Position numbers and translations under genes: made by a program. The notes beneath the pieces were generated by a model. The model ran no database searches. It was not told where the DNA came from and saw nothing but the letters and a program-made list of their open reading frames with translations. Below, piece after piece: positions 15,821-28,304 of a DNA stretch of 64,000 nt. Within the stretch, counting starts at the first letter, position 1. Every line of letters begins with the position of its first letter. Source of the DNA: Candidatus Flexifilum affinis (GTDB taxonomy: Bacteria; Chloroflexota; Anaerolineae; Aggregatilineales; Phototrophicaceae); contig JADJPJ010000002.1 in NCBI GenBank assembly GCA_016713325.1, positions 682,001 through 746,000 on the forward strand, given 5' to 3'.

Positions 15821-16975
15821 ATGAAGACGTCACTGCCGATCGGATTTCATCAGTTCCACCGGAATAAGTTCTACAACTACCAGTTGAATCGCTGGCATTC
15901 AGAGGGGTACACCCGGCCTGAAGATCTGAAGAAAGCGGCGGCTGCGATCAAGACCAATGAGGACTACAAGAACGTCTTCGCGGCGCTTGCCAAAGAGGCT
16001 GTGGCGGAAGGCAGGCTCAAGAACGCCGCCTTCTACATGCGTGCAGCCGAATTCCTGGCGCGACCGACGGACCCGGACAAGGAACGCCTTTATGACCAGT
16101 TCATCGAACTCTTCTACCAGGCATTCAGCGCGGACAATATCGAGCGCTATGAAGTCCCCTTCGCCGGAGGAGCATTGCCCGCCATGCGTCTGGCGCCCGT
16201 GGGAGTCAAGAAGGGGACCGTGCTGATTCACGGCGGTTTCGACTCGCTGATCGAGGAGTTCTACGCGATCTGGAAGTTGTTCTCAGAGGACGGCTACGAG
16301 GTCATCGCATTTGAGGGTCCCGGCCAGGGTGGAGCGCTGCGCAAGCACCGTCTGGCGTTCGATCATGCATGGGAAAAGCCGACTGGCGCCATTCTGGATT
16401 ACTTCAACCTTTCCGATGTGACCCTGCTGGGAATCTCGATGGGTGGCTACTGGTGCCTGCGGGCCGCGGCCTTTGAGAAGCGCATTCGCCGGGTGATCGT
16501 CTTTCCGCCAGTTTACGACTGGATGGAGAGCGCGAGCGGCTTTGCGCGAACGCTCGTCGACTGGATGATGAAGTGGGAAGGGCTGATGCGCAGGAGTGTT
16601 CTGATGAAGATGCGGATGCCGGCGATGGAACATGTGATCAACCACACTCTGTTCATCACGCAGAAAGACGATCCGCTGGATGTGGTGCGCTGGCAGATGT
16701 CCATGAACAAGGAATTCCTGCACTCCGATCGGGTGGATCAGGATGTCCTCCTGCTCGGTGGGGAGAAAGACAGCTTCCAGCCGCCCGTATTGTTCCACAA
16801 GCAGTGGAAGGCGCTTACCCATGCGCGGTCCGTCACGGGCCGACTGTTCACCGAGGCGGAGCAGGCTGCCAACCACTGTGGCATGGGCAATCTGGGCCTG
16901 GTCGTGCAGGTGATGCTGAACTGGATGGAGGAAAAGAACCGGGAGGCCGCGGTTCGAGAAGCGGCAATGGTTTAG
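15821..16975 (+). CDS. Alpha/beta hydrolase (FrsA/pseudooxynicotine-hydrolase-like)
   Basis: This 384-aa serine hydrolase has an N-terminal helical cap region (1-110) preceding the alpha/beta core, as in the FrsA or 2,6-dihydropseudooxynicotine hydrolase group. The core has VLIHGGFDS (oxyanion strand), FEGPGQG, and the nucleophile elbow GISMGG with Ser206. Asp317 (GGEKDSF) and His352 (NHCGMG) complete the expected triad. The start at 15821 is fixed by GGAGG five bases upstream; a longer open frame begins at 15746 but overlaps tetR. There is no signal peptide. The substrate is unknown. It is probably controlled by the upstream TetR protein. Confidence 0.9.
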   Translation: MKTSLPIGFHQFHRNKFYNYQLNRWHSEGYTRPEDLKKAAAAIKTNEDYKNVFAALAKEAVAEGRLKNAAFYMRAAEFLARPTDPDKERLYDQFIELFYQAFSADNIERYEVPFAGGALPAMRLAPVGVKKGTVLIHGGFDSLIEEFYAIWKLFSEDGYEVIAFEGPGQGGALRKHRLAFDHAWEKPTGAILDYFNLSDVTLLGISMGGYWCLRAAAFEKRIRRVIVFPPVYDWMESASGFARTLVDWMMKWEGLMRRSVLMKMRMPAMEHVINHTLFITQKDDPLDVVRWQMSMNKEFLHSDRVDQDVLLLGGEKDSFQPPVLFHKQWKALTHARSVTGRLFTEAEQAANHCGMGNLGLVVQVMLNWMEEKNREAAVREAAMV

Positions 16976-17005
16976 AGGTGTTGTCAGCGGAAGGTGAGTG
17001 GGGTA

Positions 17006-17038
17006 GTAGGGCGGACCAACGTAAGGTGCCCGCCCTAC
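17006..17038. terminator. Hairpin between convergent genes (terminator or REP-like)
   Basis: GTAGGGCGG and CCGCCCTAC form a perfect 9-bp stem. ACC/GGT extends it around a 7-nt loop (AACGTAA) with a 2-nt bulge. It lies between the stops of the rightward hydrolase and leftward sucD. No T-tract follows on either strand, so a Rho-independent role is uncertain; it could be a REP-type element. Confidence 0.5.
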
Positions 17039-17057
17039 GAATCTCAGCAGTTCGTGA

Positions 17058-17936
17058 CTACCCCTTCAGCGCCTGTTCCATCAGGTCACCGAGCTGGGTC
17101 GGGTTCAGCGCCACGACCGCGCCGGCTGCTTCCAATACCTTCATCTTGCCGGCGGCCGTGCCCTTGTTGCCGGTGACGATCGCGCCGGCATGGCCCATCT
17201 TGCGACCGGCCGGCGCGGTAACGCCGGCAATGTAGGCGACGACTGGCTTGGTCATGTGGGCCTTGATGTAATCGGCTGCCTCTTCTTCCTGCGTGCCGCC
17301 GATTTCGCCGATCATTATGACGCCCTTCGTCTCCGGATCGGCTTCGAAGGCCTCCAGGCAGTCGATGAAGCTGGTGCCGGGAACCGGGTCGCCGCCGATG
17401 CCGACCACCGACGACTGGCCGAGTCCCTTGCGGGTCAGCTCATAGGTCGACTGGTAGGCGAGGGTGCCCGACCGGCTGACGATACCGACAATGCCGGGCA
17501 GGGCGACTTCCGGCGGGTTGAAGCCGATGTTGGCCTTACCGGGGCTGATGATGCCGGCGCAGTTGGGGCCGAGCAGGCGTGTATTCGGAAAGTCGCGCTT
17601 CAGCAGGTTGTAGACGCGCGCCTGATCGTGCATGGGAATGTGTTCCGTCACGCAAACGATGAAGTCCACGCCGCCCTCTGCCGCTTCCAGGATGGCGTCC
17701 GCCGCAAACGCCGACGGGACGATGATGAAGGAGGTGTTGGCCCCAGCTTCGCGGACCGCATCGGCGACCGTCGCGTAGACCGGAATGCCCTCGACATCCG
17801 TGCCGGCTTTCTTCGGGTTGGTGCCGGCCACTATCTGGGTCCCGTAAGCCTTGTTGCGCAGGCCGTAAAAGCGCCCCTGCGATCCGGTCAGACCCTGGAC
17901 GACGACTTTCGTGTTCTGGTCAACAAAGATCGCCAT
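17058..17936 (-). CDS. sucD: Succinate-CoA ligase subunit alpha
   Basis: This 292-aa subunit binds CoA and carries the phosphohistidine in the TCA-cycle enzyme that interconverts succinyl-CoA and succinate with ATP or GTP formation. The N-terminal Rossmann CoA domain has VVQGLTGSQGRFYGLRNKAYGT, TNPKKAG and a GPNCAGII segment. The C-terminal half has SRSGTLAYQSTYELT and the active-site KMGHAGAIV histidine loop followed by GTAAGKMKVLEAAG. It starts 3 nt after the sucC stop, so the pair is translationally linked. Confidence 0.96.
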   Translation of the reverse strand: MAIFVDQNTKVVVQGLTGSQGRFYGLRNKAYGTQIVAGTNPKKAGTDVEGIPVYATVADAVREAGANTSFIIVPSAFAADAILEAAEGGVDFIVCVTEHIPMHDQARVYNLLKRDFPNTRLLGPNCAGIISPGKANIGFNPPEVALPGIVGIVSRSGTLAYQSTYELTRKGLGQSSVVGIGGDPVPGTSFIDCLEAFEADPETKGVIMIGEIGGTQEEEAADYIKAHMTKPVVAYIAGVTAPAGRKMGHAGAIVTGNKGTAAGKMKVLEAAGAVVALNPTQLGDLMEQALKG

Positions 17937-17939
17937 GCT

Positions 17940-19091
17940 TCACCGTCCTTCCGCGATTGCGACCGCACGGCGTGCTGCGGAGAGCATGGTCTCTTCGCTG
18001 ATCACCTGGTCGGATTCATGCTGTTTGAGAATGGCGCGTCCCTCGACCGCGTTGGTGCCATCAATGCGGATGACCAGCGGCGCCCGCAGCTCGACCGCCT
18101 GGATGCCCGCGACAATACCGCGAGCCACTTCGTCGCCGCGGGTGATTCCGCCGAAGATGTTGATCAGGATGACCTTGACCTTCGGGTCGGTGTTGATGAC
18201 CGTCAGCGCGTTGGTCACGACCTCGGCATTGGCGCCGCCGCCGATGTCCAGGAAGTTCGCGGCGCTGCCGCCCACCTGCTTGACGGTGTCGAGCGTGCTC
18301 ATGGCCAGCCCGGCGCCGTTGGCGATAATGCCTACTGTACCGTCCAGACCGATGTACTGAAGGCCTTTTTCCTTGGCCAGCTTCTCGCGCTCATCGCCGG
18401 CGCCGACAGTGACGACCTGGAAGGCGTCCCATTCCGGGTGGCGGCCAGCGGCGCTGTCGTCCAGACTGACCTTGGCGTCCAGTGCGTAGACGCGGCCTTC
18501 CTTCGACAGAATGAGCGGGTTAATCTCGACGAGATCGGCGTCGCCTTCGTTGAAGGCCCGGTACAGTTTCTGCACCAGGGCGATCGTCTGTTCGACGGCG
18601 ATCGGGTTCAGGTTGGCGGCTTCGACCCAGGCGCGGGCGACGTCCGGCGTCAGGCCATCGACCGGGTTGATGTGAATGAGCTGGATGGCGTCAGGGTCTT
18701 CGGCTGCGACCTGCTCGATGTCGATCCCGCCCCGAGCCGAGAGCATGCCCAGATACTGCTTGGCGCTGCGATCGAGCGTGAAGGAGACGTAGTACTCCTC
18801 GGCGATGTCTGACGCGCTCTCAATCCATACCTGGTGCACGACATGGCCTTTGATGTCCATGCCCAGAATGTTGCCCGCGTGGAAGCGCACTTCTTCGGCG
18901 TTATTGGCGACCTTGATGCCGCCCGCCTTGCCGCGACCACCGACCTGCACCTGCGCCTTGATCACCACCGGAAAACCGATCTGGTCGGCGTGCGCAGCGG
19001 CTTCATCCACCGTCTTGGCGATGTTGCCGGTGGGGACGGGGATGTCGAATCGGGCAAAATACTGTTTGCCCTGGTATTCAAATAAGTCCAA
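17940..19091 (-). CDS. sucC: Succinate-CoA ligase subunit beta
   Basis: This 383-aa subunit has an N-terminal ATP-grasp domain (LFEYQGKQYFARFDIPVPTG, GFPVVIKAQVQVGGRGKAGG) and a C-terminal flavodoxin-like domain (ANFLDIGGGANAE, ILINIFGGITR). It binds nucleotide and succinate. The start is a TTG at 19091, chosen because AGGAGG lies six to seven bases upstream and the protein then begins exactly at the family's N-terminus. The frame stays open upstream to 19307, but those residues match nothing. It is first in the sucCD operon, with a candidate promoter about 50 nt upstream. Confidence 0.95.
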   Translation of the reverse strand: MDLFEYQGKQYFARFDIPVPTGNIAKTVDEAAAHADQIGFPVVIKAQVQVGGRGKAGGIKVANNAEEVRFHAGNILGMDIKGHVVHQVWIESASDIAEEYYVSFTLDRSAKQYLGMLSARGGIDIEQVAAEDPDAIQLIHINPVDGLTPDVARAWVEAANLNPIAVEQTIALVQKLYRAFNEGDADLVEINPLILSKEGRVYALDAKVSLDDSAAGRHPEWDAFQVVTVGAGDEREKLAKEKGLQYIGLDGTVGIIANGAGLAMSTLDTVKQVGGSAANFLDIGGGANAEVVTNALTVINTDPKVKVILINIFGGITRGDEVARGIVAGIQAVELRAPLVIRIDGTNAVEGRAILKQHESDQVISEETMLSAARRAVAIAEGR

Positions 19092-19142
19092 CGAAGGCCT
19101 CCTTTGGCACAGAATTGCTGCTGAGAGCATATGACTGGCTGA

Positions 19143-19171
19143 ATTATCCTCCATCGACCGGGGGTTCGCAA
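19143..19171 (-). promoter_or_regulatory. Candidate promoter of sucCD
   Basis: Read leftward, TTGCGA (19171-19166) and GATAAT (19148-19143) are separated by 17 bp, upstream of the sucC TTG start. The -35 matches consensus at four of six positions and the -10 at five. Confidence 0.45.
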
Positions 19172-19254
19172 AGACACAAAGCAAGTGCGGAAATGAGCGG
19201 GGGTTCCAGGTCTTCTGTCTTGCAAGGCGCCTGATTGGTCGATAGGCTTGTGAC

Positions 19255-22007
19255 ATGATCCGCAGAAGCCACTTTCTCCCACTCGCCCTTGCCGTGCTCC
19301 TTGCCACGGCAGCCCTGCGCCTGATCGGTTTGGCCAGCTACCCCCCTGGCCCGCACTATGACGAGGCCGTCAACCTGCTGGTCATCCGCAGCATCGTCTA
19401 CGGCGGGGCGCGCTTTTTTCCGATGCTGGAAGCGTATCAGGGACGGGAGGTGCTGTACTTCTATTTGAACGCGCCCATGATCGCCTTCGTTCAGAACAGC
19501 ATGTTTTCCATTCACCTGACCAACGTCTTTGCTGGGCTGATCACGACCGCAGCCACAATCGGGCTGGGACGGGTGATGTTTCCCGGCCGGCGCGGTTGGC
19601 TGATCGGGCTGGTCGCCGGCCTGCTGGTGGCCGTTTCGTTCCCACAGGCCTGGCTGGGGCGACAGGCCTTTCGGGCGGTGACGCTGCCGCTGATGCAGTC
19701 GCTGGCGCTGCTGTTCCTGTTCCGCGGGCTGCGCACGCGCCGCGCCGTCGGCTGGTTGATCGCGGCCGGCCTCTTTGCCGGCGGTGCGCTTTACACCTAC
19801 AACTCGTCGCGATTGTTCCCGGTATGGCTGGGAATCGCCCTGCTGGCTCTGCTGCTGAGTGTACGCTTTGACCGGCGCACGCTTTGGCGCGTCATGCTGT
19901 TTGGCGCGGTCATGACTGTGACGGCGGCACCTATGCTCGTCTACGCCTTTCAACGGCCCGACGTTTTCTTCGGCCGTCTGAGCGAAGTGACCCAGGCGGA
20001 GCAGTCGATTACGCTGGGAGAGAGCATTCTGCTGCACGGGCAGCTGTTTTTCCTCAGGGGCGATCCGTACTATCGCTACAACATCCCCGGTCAGCCGTAC
20101 TTCAGCCTGCCGGAAGGGTTTCTGCTCATGGCGGGTCTGGCGGCGGCAGCGCTGGCCCTGATCCGGCGCGTTGATCCCGTTGTGTGCGCCGGTCTGCTCC
20201 TCATCCTGCTCTCGCCGCTGATGGTCATTCCCAGCGTGATCAGCGTGGGTGGACTACCTCCGAGTCACATGCGTTCGCTGGGCATGGTCCCGCTGATATT
20301 TCTGGCACCGGCCCTTGGCCTGGAGCGCGTACTGGATTGGTCAGGGCGGCGCTGGCCCGCAATCCCGTGGCGACGCTACGCGCCGGTGGCGTTTGTCGCC
20401 GTCCTGGTGGTGGGCAGCGCGTTGGTTGGCATCCACTATTTCGAATGGGCGGCCCGCAATGACGTTTTCTTGGAGACTGATGCCGATCTGAGTGCGGCGG
20501 CACGGTGGGCAGTGGAACACGTGCAGCCTGGCGAGCGCCTGTACATCGCCGCGCGCGACAAGGGACACCCGACCGTGATGATCGAGCCGCTTCCGGAGAT
20601 CGCCTGGCTGGGCACGGACAGTTTCTTTTTACCGCCGGCAGGGCAGAGCGGCCTGTACCTGTTCCCGCGCAGCGCGCCGCCCCAGCCGGAATGGCTCCCT
20701 CTGCTGGAGCCGGGCCGCATGGATGGTTTGCCGCTGGCGCCCGATGGGCAGCCGGCATTCTTTGCCTTTCGGCTGGTGGGCGAGGCGCCAGATTTATCAG
20801 CCGATGCCCCGGCCAACACCTATTTGCGCTTTGTCGAGCTCAATGCGCCGGCCATCCCTGCCGGGGAAAGCGTTTGGCTGACCACCGCTTGGCAGGTGAT
20901 CCAGCCGCCGGACGTCGGGGATTTCACGCCGCTGATCCAGATCGAGGACCAGCATGGAACCGTCTATGCGCGGAGCGACGCCTACATGGCTGGAACCGAC
21001 CTCTGGCGGGCGGGCGAGACTCTGTTCCAGCAGGTACACGTCGACATCCCGCCGTTCACCGCGCCGGGCGAGTATCGGGTGCGCGCGGCGTGGGTGGGGC
21101 GCGCGGCCGATCGCTATGCGCCGTACCTCAACGCTGATGGATCGCAGGCAGGCATCTGGGCCGACATCGGCTTCCTACACGTCGATCGAACGGCAGCGTT
21201 TCCGTCGCCACAGGCTGTCGCAGTTGAACATGCCGTCATGCAGGATCTCGGGCCGGTACGCTTACTCGGCTTCGATGGAACGCTCGACGAGCGGCGGCCC
21301 GGCGACCGTCTGCCTCTGACGCTGTACTGGCAGACGCTATCCTCCTCCGACTCCCCACTGAATCTCCGCGTTCTGCTGCGGCCAACGGATGGATCGACGC
21401 GCGGGTGCTGTGGGAAGGGCAGCCTGTAGACGACCGTTATTCGACCGACCAGTGGGCGGATGGCGAGATCGTCGCCGACCGCGTTCGCTGGCGGATTCCG
21501 CTGGAGATGCCGGCCGGCGATGCCGCAATCGTGCTGAGCGCCGGCAGTCAGGAGATCGTGCTGGGCACCCTCTCCATCGCCGATCTGCCGCGCCTGTTTG
21601 AACCGCCGCCCTACGAAATGCCGTTCAACGCCACGTTTGGTGGCCAAATCACGCTGTTGGGCGCGACCCTCGACGAGGACACTGAGGCGCTCCGGCTGAC
21701 CCTGATCTGGCGTGCGGAGCGCGCGATGGCACAGGATGTCAAGCTGTTCGTCCATCTGCTCGATGCTGCCGACAACATTCTGACCCAGGTGGATCAGATG
21801 CCTCTTGACAACACGTATCCAACGAGCCTGTGGGTGGAGGGTGAGATTGTCGTCGATGAGATCACTCTGCCTGCGCTACCAGGCGGAACAACCCTTCGAT
21901 TGGGGTGGTACGACCCGCAGAGCGGGGATCGGCTACCGGCGTCCGGCGAAATGACCGAAGGTGCGACGGAATCATTAACAGTTGATTTGGAACATCATAT
22001 TCCATAG
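19255..22007 (+). pseudogene. Membrane glycosyltransferase (GT39-like), one frameshift
   Basis: The first part (724 aa to a TAG at 21429) is a polytopic transferase with a short N-terminal helix and a first outer loop PGPHYDEAVNLLVIRS, holding the catalytic-type Asp-Glu. About 12 helices extend to residue ~405. A large extracytoplasmic part follows. The frame then breaks near 21382-21388 and resumes one frame back as WIDARVLWEGQPVDD, running on to 22007 with another beta-sandwich module. One additional C in the CC at 21382-21383 would restore a single ~918-residue protein. The paralogue at 36388-39081 is intact at 897 aa with the same architecture. It probably transfers sugar from a lipid carrier to cell-surface acceptors. 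A true mutation or a consensus error is possible. Confidence 0.82.
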
Positions 22008-22016
22008 CACAGGTTG

Positions 22017-22025
22017 TGTTATAAT
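22017..22025 (+). promoter_or_regulatory. Extended -10 promoter of the small FHA gene
   Basis: TGTTATAAT combines a consensus TATAAT (22020-22025) with TG one base upstream (22017-22018). No good -35 is visible at 17 bp. The gene starts about 75 nt downstream. Confidence 0.6.
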
Positions 22026-22101
22026 TGGCAAAATCATCATATCTTAAGATCGACAGGATTTGATGAGCTTATTGTAGTCCGACGCTGAGTGAATTTGTCC
22101 T

Positions 22102-22431
22102 ATGCGGTGCACCATCTCGGTTCCTCACACCCAGTTCTATGAGACGTATGACGTGAGCGAAAAGGGTGGCGTTGTCATCGGACGGTCGGATGAGGCTACC
22201 CACTATCAGCCGGATGTCGATCTCGCCGAGTGCGCGGGACGTGAGAAAGGGGTTTCGCGGCGTCATGCGGCGATCGTTCAGTATCGCGGTGAGCTCCATC
22301 TGATTGATCTTCGGTCCGTCAACGGCACTTTTCTCAACGACCAGGTCCTGTCCCCAGATCAGCCCTATCCCCTCGGCGCAGATAGCCACATTCGTCTCGG
22401 CACCTTGGAAATAAAGATGACAATTGGATAA
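22102..22431 (+). CDS. Single-domain FHA protein
   Basis: This 109-aa protein is a stand-alone forkhead-associated domain, a phosphothreonine-binding module. Key residues are visible: VVIGRSDEA (conserved Gly-Arg), GVSRRHAAI (Ser-Arg-His) and LRSVNGTFLNDQ (Asn-Gly-Thr). The N-terminal YETYDVSEKG strand is the usual first beta strand. It probably recognises a partner phosphorylated by a Ser/Thr kinase, and no kinase gene lies in the window. It has its own extended -10 promoter and is followed 85 nt later by a MarR gene. Confidence 0.92.
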   Translation: MRCTISVPHTQFYETYDVSEKGGVVIGRSDEATHYQPDVDLAECAGREKGVSRRHAAIVQYRGELHLIDLRSVNGTFLNDQVLSPDQPYPLGADSHIRLGTLEIKMTIG

Positions 22432-22459
22432 ATCTATAGTGTAAACATAAATTGGGTTG

Positions 22460-22468
22460 TGGTAAAAT
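22460..22468 (+). promoter_or_regulatory. Candidate extended -10 promoter of marR-type gene
   Basis: TGGTAAAAT: a TAAAAT hexamer at 22463-22468 with TG at 22460-22461. The -35 region (TGTAAA at 22440-22445) is weak. It is about 50 nt upstream of the MarR-family start. Confidence 0.4.
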
Positions 22469-22516
22469 TTCGCGGTTATTGCGGATGTCGGACATAGAAG
22501 AGCAAAAGCGAAAGCC

Positions 22517-23014
22517 ATGGCGCAAAATCAACTACGATTTAATGGATCGGTATGGTGTAACCTGGACATCGCGTTGCGGAACATGGATCAGTTGTTCGGC
22601 CGCATCGCCCAGCCGCTGGGCTTGACCATTATCGAATGGTACATCCTGCGCGCGCTGTACGAACGGGATGGCCAGCATGCTTCCGAATTAGCGCGTGCCG
22701 TTGGCCGGGCCGCCACTTCGTTCACACCCAACCTGGACAAGCTCCAGCAGAAGGGCTTCGTGGAGCGTCGCCCGGATCCCGCCGACCGGCGCGCGGTGCG
22801 CATTTTCCTCACGAAGAAGGCGCTGGATATGAAGAGTGATCTGGTGAAGAGCGCCAAGGAGCTCGACCAGCGGATCCGTCAATTGTTCAACGACGACGAG
22901 TTCGAAACCTTCCACAAGGTGGTGGCACAGCTTCAAACGCTGGAGCCGGACTACAGCGAGCCGGAACCTGAACCGGTGGCGGCGCGCGGCAAGCGCAACG
23001 GCACCAAGCCCTAG
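22517..23014 (+). CDS. MarR-family transcriptional regulator
   Basis: This 165-aa winged-helix protein shows the MarR pattern. The dimerisation helix contains GLTIIEWYILRALYERDGQHASELAR, with HTH helices at about 40-75. The recognition helix is ATSFTPNLDKLQQKGFVER and the wing is RPDPADRRAVRIFLTKKA (the DxRxxR-type signature DRRAVRI). The C-terminus is acidic then basic (EPEPEPVAARGKRNG) and probably disordered. Ligand and targets are unknown. It lies between an FHA gene and a leftward macrodomain gene. Confidence 0.92.
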   Translation: MAQNQLRFNGSVWCNLDIALRNMDQLFGRIAQPLGLTIIEWYILRALYERDGQHASELARAVGRAATSFTPNLDKLQQKGFVERRPDPADRRAVRIFLTKKALDMKSDLVKSAKELDQRIRQLFNDDEFETFHKVVAQLQTLEPDYSEPEPEPVAARGKRNGTKP

Positions 23015-23035
23015 GTAATCCTTTTCACCCTCGCC

Positions 23036-23596
23036 TCAATCTTCCATGAGAACCAGATCGCGCTCCGAAGCCCCCGCTCGGAGCGCGTTTTTGTTTTGTG
23101 CCAGGGCATCGCTGCCAAACAGGACATAGCGCACCAGCACAATCTGCGTTTGCTTCTGACAGAAATCGATGATCGTATGGAAGGCAATCGGGGCGGCCAG
23201 TTCCACCGGGTAGCCGAACACCCCGGTGCTGATGGCCGGAAAGGCGATTGACGTGATGCCATTCTCCAGCGCGACCTCCAGACTGCGGCGGTAAGCGCTG
23301 GCCAGCAGGCGCGGCACCTGCGGATCGCGCGGGTCGAAGATCGGGCCAACGGTGTGGATGACGTGACGCGTCGGCAGCCGGTAGCCTTTGCTGATCTTGG
23401 CGTCCCCGGTGTCGCAGCCGCCGAACGTCCGGGTCTCGGCCACCAGTTCCGGTCCGGCCACCCGGTGAATTGCGCCGTCGACTCCGCCGCCTCCGAGTAG
23501 GCTGTTATTGGCGGCATTCACGATGGCGTCCACCGTCTCTCGGGTGATGTCCCCCTGCACGAGTTCAAGGACTGTTCGATTGATCTGGAGGCGCAT
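23036..23596 (-). CDS. Macrodomain protein (O-acetyl-ADP-ribose deacetylase-like)
   Basis: This 186-aa protein is a single macrodomain of the YmdB/MacroD type. Signatures are [63 protein letters not shown] and [15 protein letters not shown]. These loops bind ADP-ribose, and the Asn and [10 protein letters not shown] residues fit a hydrolase acting on O-acetyl-ADP-ribose or ADP-ribosylated protein. I start at the ATG at 23596, with AAAGGA about eight bases upstream; the frame is open further back but without homology. A TATAAT on this strand (23638-23633) could be its -10. It is divergent from the YbaK gene. Confidence 0.92.
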   Translation of the reverse strand: MRLQINRTVLELVQGDITRETVDAIVNAANNSLLGGGGVDGAIHRVAGPELVAETRTFGGCDTGDAKISKGYRLPTRHVIHTVGPIFDPRDPQVPRLLASAYRRSLEVALENGITSIAFPAISTGVFGYPVELAAPIAFHTIIDFCQKQTQIVLVRYVLFGSDALAQNKNALRAGASERDLVLMED

Positions 23597-23652
23597 CCTC
23601 AGTATCCTTTGCAGGTGCACTTTTTGTCCTCGATTATACCGAAGTGAAGACC

Positions 23653-24143
23653 ATGGAACCGATGACCCCCGCGGATGTTCAGGCGCGCCTTGACCAACTG
23701 GCATTTGGCACGCAGATCCACTTCTTCGAGACCACCACCGCCACCAGCCAGCAAGCCGCGGACAACATCGGCTGCGCCCTCGGCCAGATCGTCAAGTCGA
23801 TATGCTTTCTGGTAAAGGATCAGCCGATCGTCGTGCTGACCAGTGGCGACCAGAAGGTAGACGACCGCAAGATCGCGGCGCTCTACAACGTGGGGCGCAA
23901 GGCCGTCAGCGCCGCCAACGCCGAGCAGTTGGTGGCTGTCTTTGGCTACCCGCCGGGCAGCGTGCCGCCGTTCCCGCACCGCTCCCCGAACATCCATGTG
24001 CACATTGATGAGACCCTGTCGCGCTGGGAACAGCTTTACGCGGCCGGCGGTGCGCACAACGCCATCTTCCCCATCACCCTGGCGCAGCTCCAGGCCGCCA
24101 CGGGGGAAAAGCTCACCGATGTTGCGAAGGAGAGGATTGAGGG

Positions 24144-24147
<4 letters not shown>
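23653..24147 (+). CDS. YbaK/EbsC-family aminoacyl-tRNA deacylase
   Basis: This ~164-aa editing domain hydrolyses misacylated tRNAs in the YbaK/ProX family. Visible features are [26 protein letters not shown] (with the conserved Lys), the [22 protein letters not shown] segment and the [12 protein letters not shown] loop. ATG 23653 is chosen; GTG 23644 and ATG 23662 are also possible. The TAG stop overlaps the TAG of leftward mfd within a shared CTAG. Confidence 0.88.
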
Positions 24148-27653
<3,506 letters not shown>

Positions 27654-27672
27654 GGCCGACACCTTACCTTCT

Positions 27673-28293
27673 TTAGGACTCTTCAGGCTGCTGCGCGGCG
27701 GGTTCCTGCGCCCTGGTCTCGCCCGCGCCGTTGTAGCGGTTCATCGCGGCATCCATGCCCAACTTCAGCCAGGTCTCGACGGCATCCGCCGCGCGATCCA
27801 CCAGCTCCAGGGCGGTGATGGCGTCGTCACCCTTGAAGGGCATGAGGACGAAATCGGCCGGGTTCATCCGGCCCGGTGGGCGTCCGATCCCGATACGTAC
27901 CCGTGGGATCTCCTGGGTGCCCATCCGCTCCATGATGTGTTTCATCCCCTTCTGACCCGAGGAACTGCCGGTCTTGCGCAGACGCAGCGTCCCGAAGGGG
28001 ATGTCCAGCTCGTCGAACAGGACGATGATGCGCTCCGGGGGGATCTTGTAGAAGCTGGCCAGCGGCACGATCGAGTCGCCGCTCAGGTTCATGAAGGTCA
28101 TGGGCTTGGCCAGGATGCAGCGCAGCTCGGCGATCGTGCCGTGGGCGGTCTGCGCTTTGTGTTCGATTTTCGAAAGGCTCAGCCCATGGCGTTTCGCCAA
28201 CTGGTCGATGGCCATCCAGCCGACGTTGTGTCGCGTATTATGGTAGCGCGCGCCGGGGTTGCCCAGGCCGAAAATCAGGACAGTATCCGCCAT
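27673..28293 (-). CDS. pth: Peptidyl-tRNA hydrolase
   Basis: This 206-aa Pth1-family enzyme releases tRNA from dropped-off peptidyl-tRNA. Key motifs are FGLGNPGARYHNTRHNVGWMA (catalytic His in NTRHN), KPMTFMNLSG and VLFDELDIPFGTLRLRKTGSSSGQKGMKHI. The C-terminal ~25 residues are Glu/Gln/Pro-rich and not part of the fold. It lies between a CPBP-like membrane gene (11 nt upstream) and mfd (19 nt downstream), an arrangement in which pth and mfd are linked in many bacteria. Confidence 0.97.
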   Translation of the reverse strand: MADTVLIFGLGNPGARYHNTRHNVGWMAIDQLAKRHGLSLSKIEHKAQTAHGTIAELRCILAKPMTFMNLSGDSIVPLASFYKIPPERIIVLFDELDIPFGTLRLRKTGSSSGQKGMKHIMERMGTQEIPRVRIGIGRPPGRMNPADFVLMPFKGDDAITALELVDRAADAVETWLKLGMDAAMNRYNGAGETRAQEPAAQQPEES

Positions 28294-28304
28294 TGCCTAT
28301 CCCA

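Noticed and set aside
17190..18812. A 540-residue open frame on the plus strand
   Set aside because: It is antisense to sucD and sucC, both of which match their families end to end.
21370..21430. Programmed -1 frameshifting in the glycosyltransferase gene
   Set aside because: There is no X-XXY-YYZ slippery heptamer and no stable downstream hairpin at the join, and the paralogue needs no shift.
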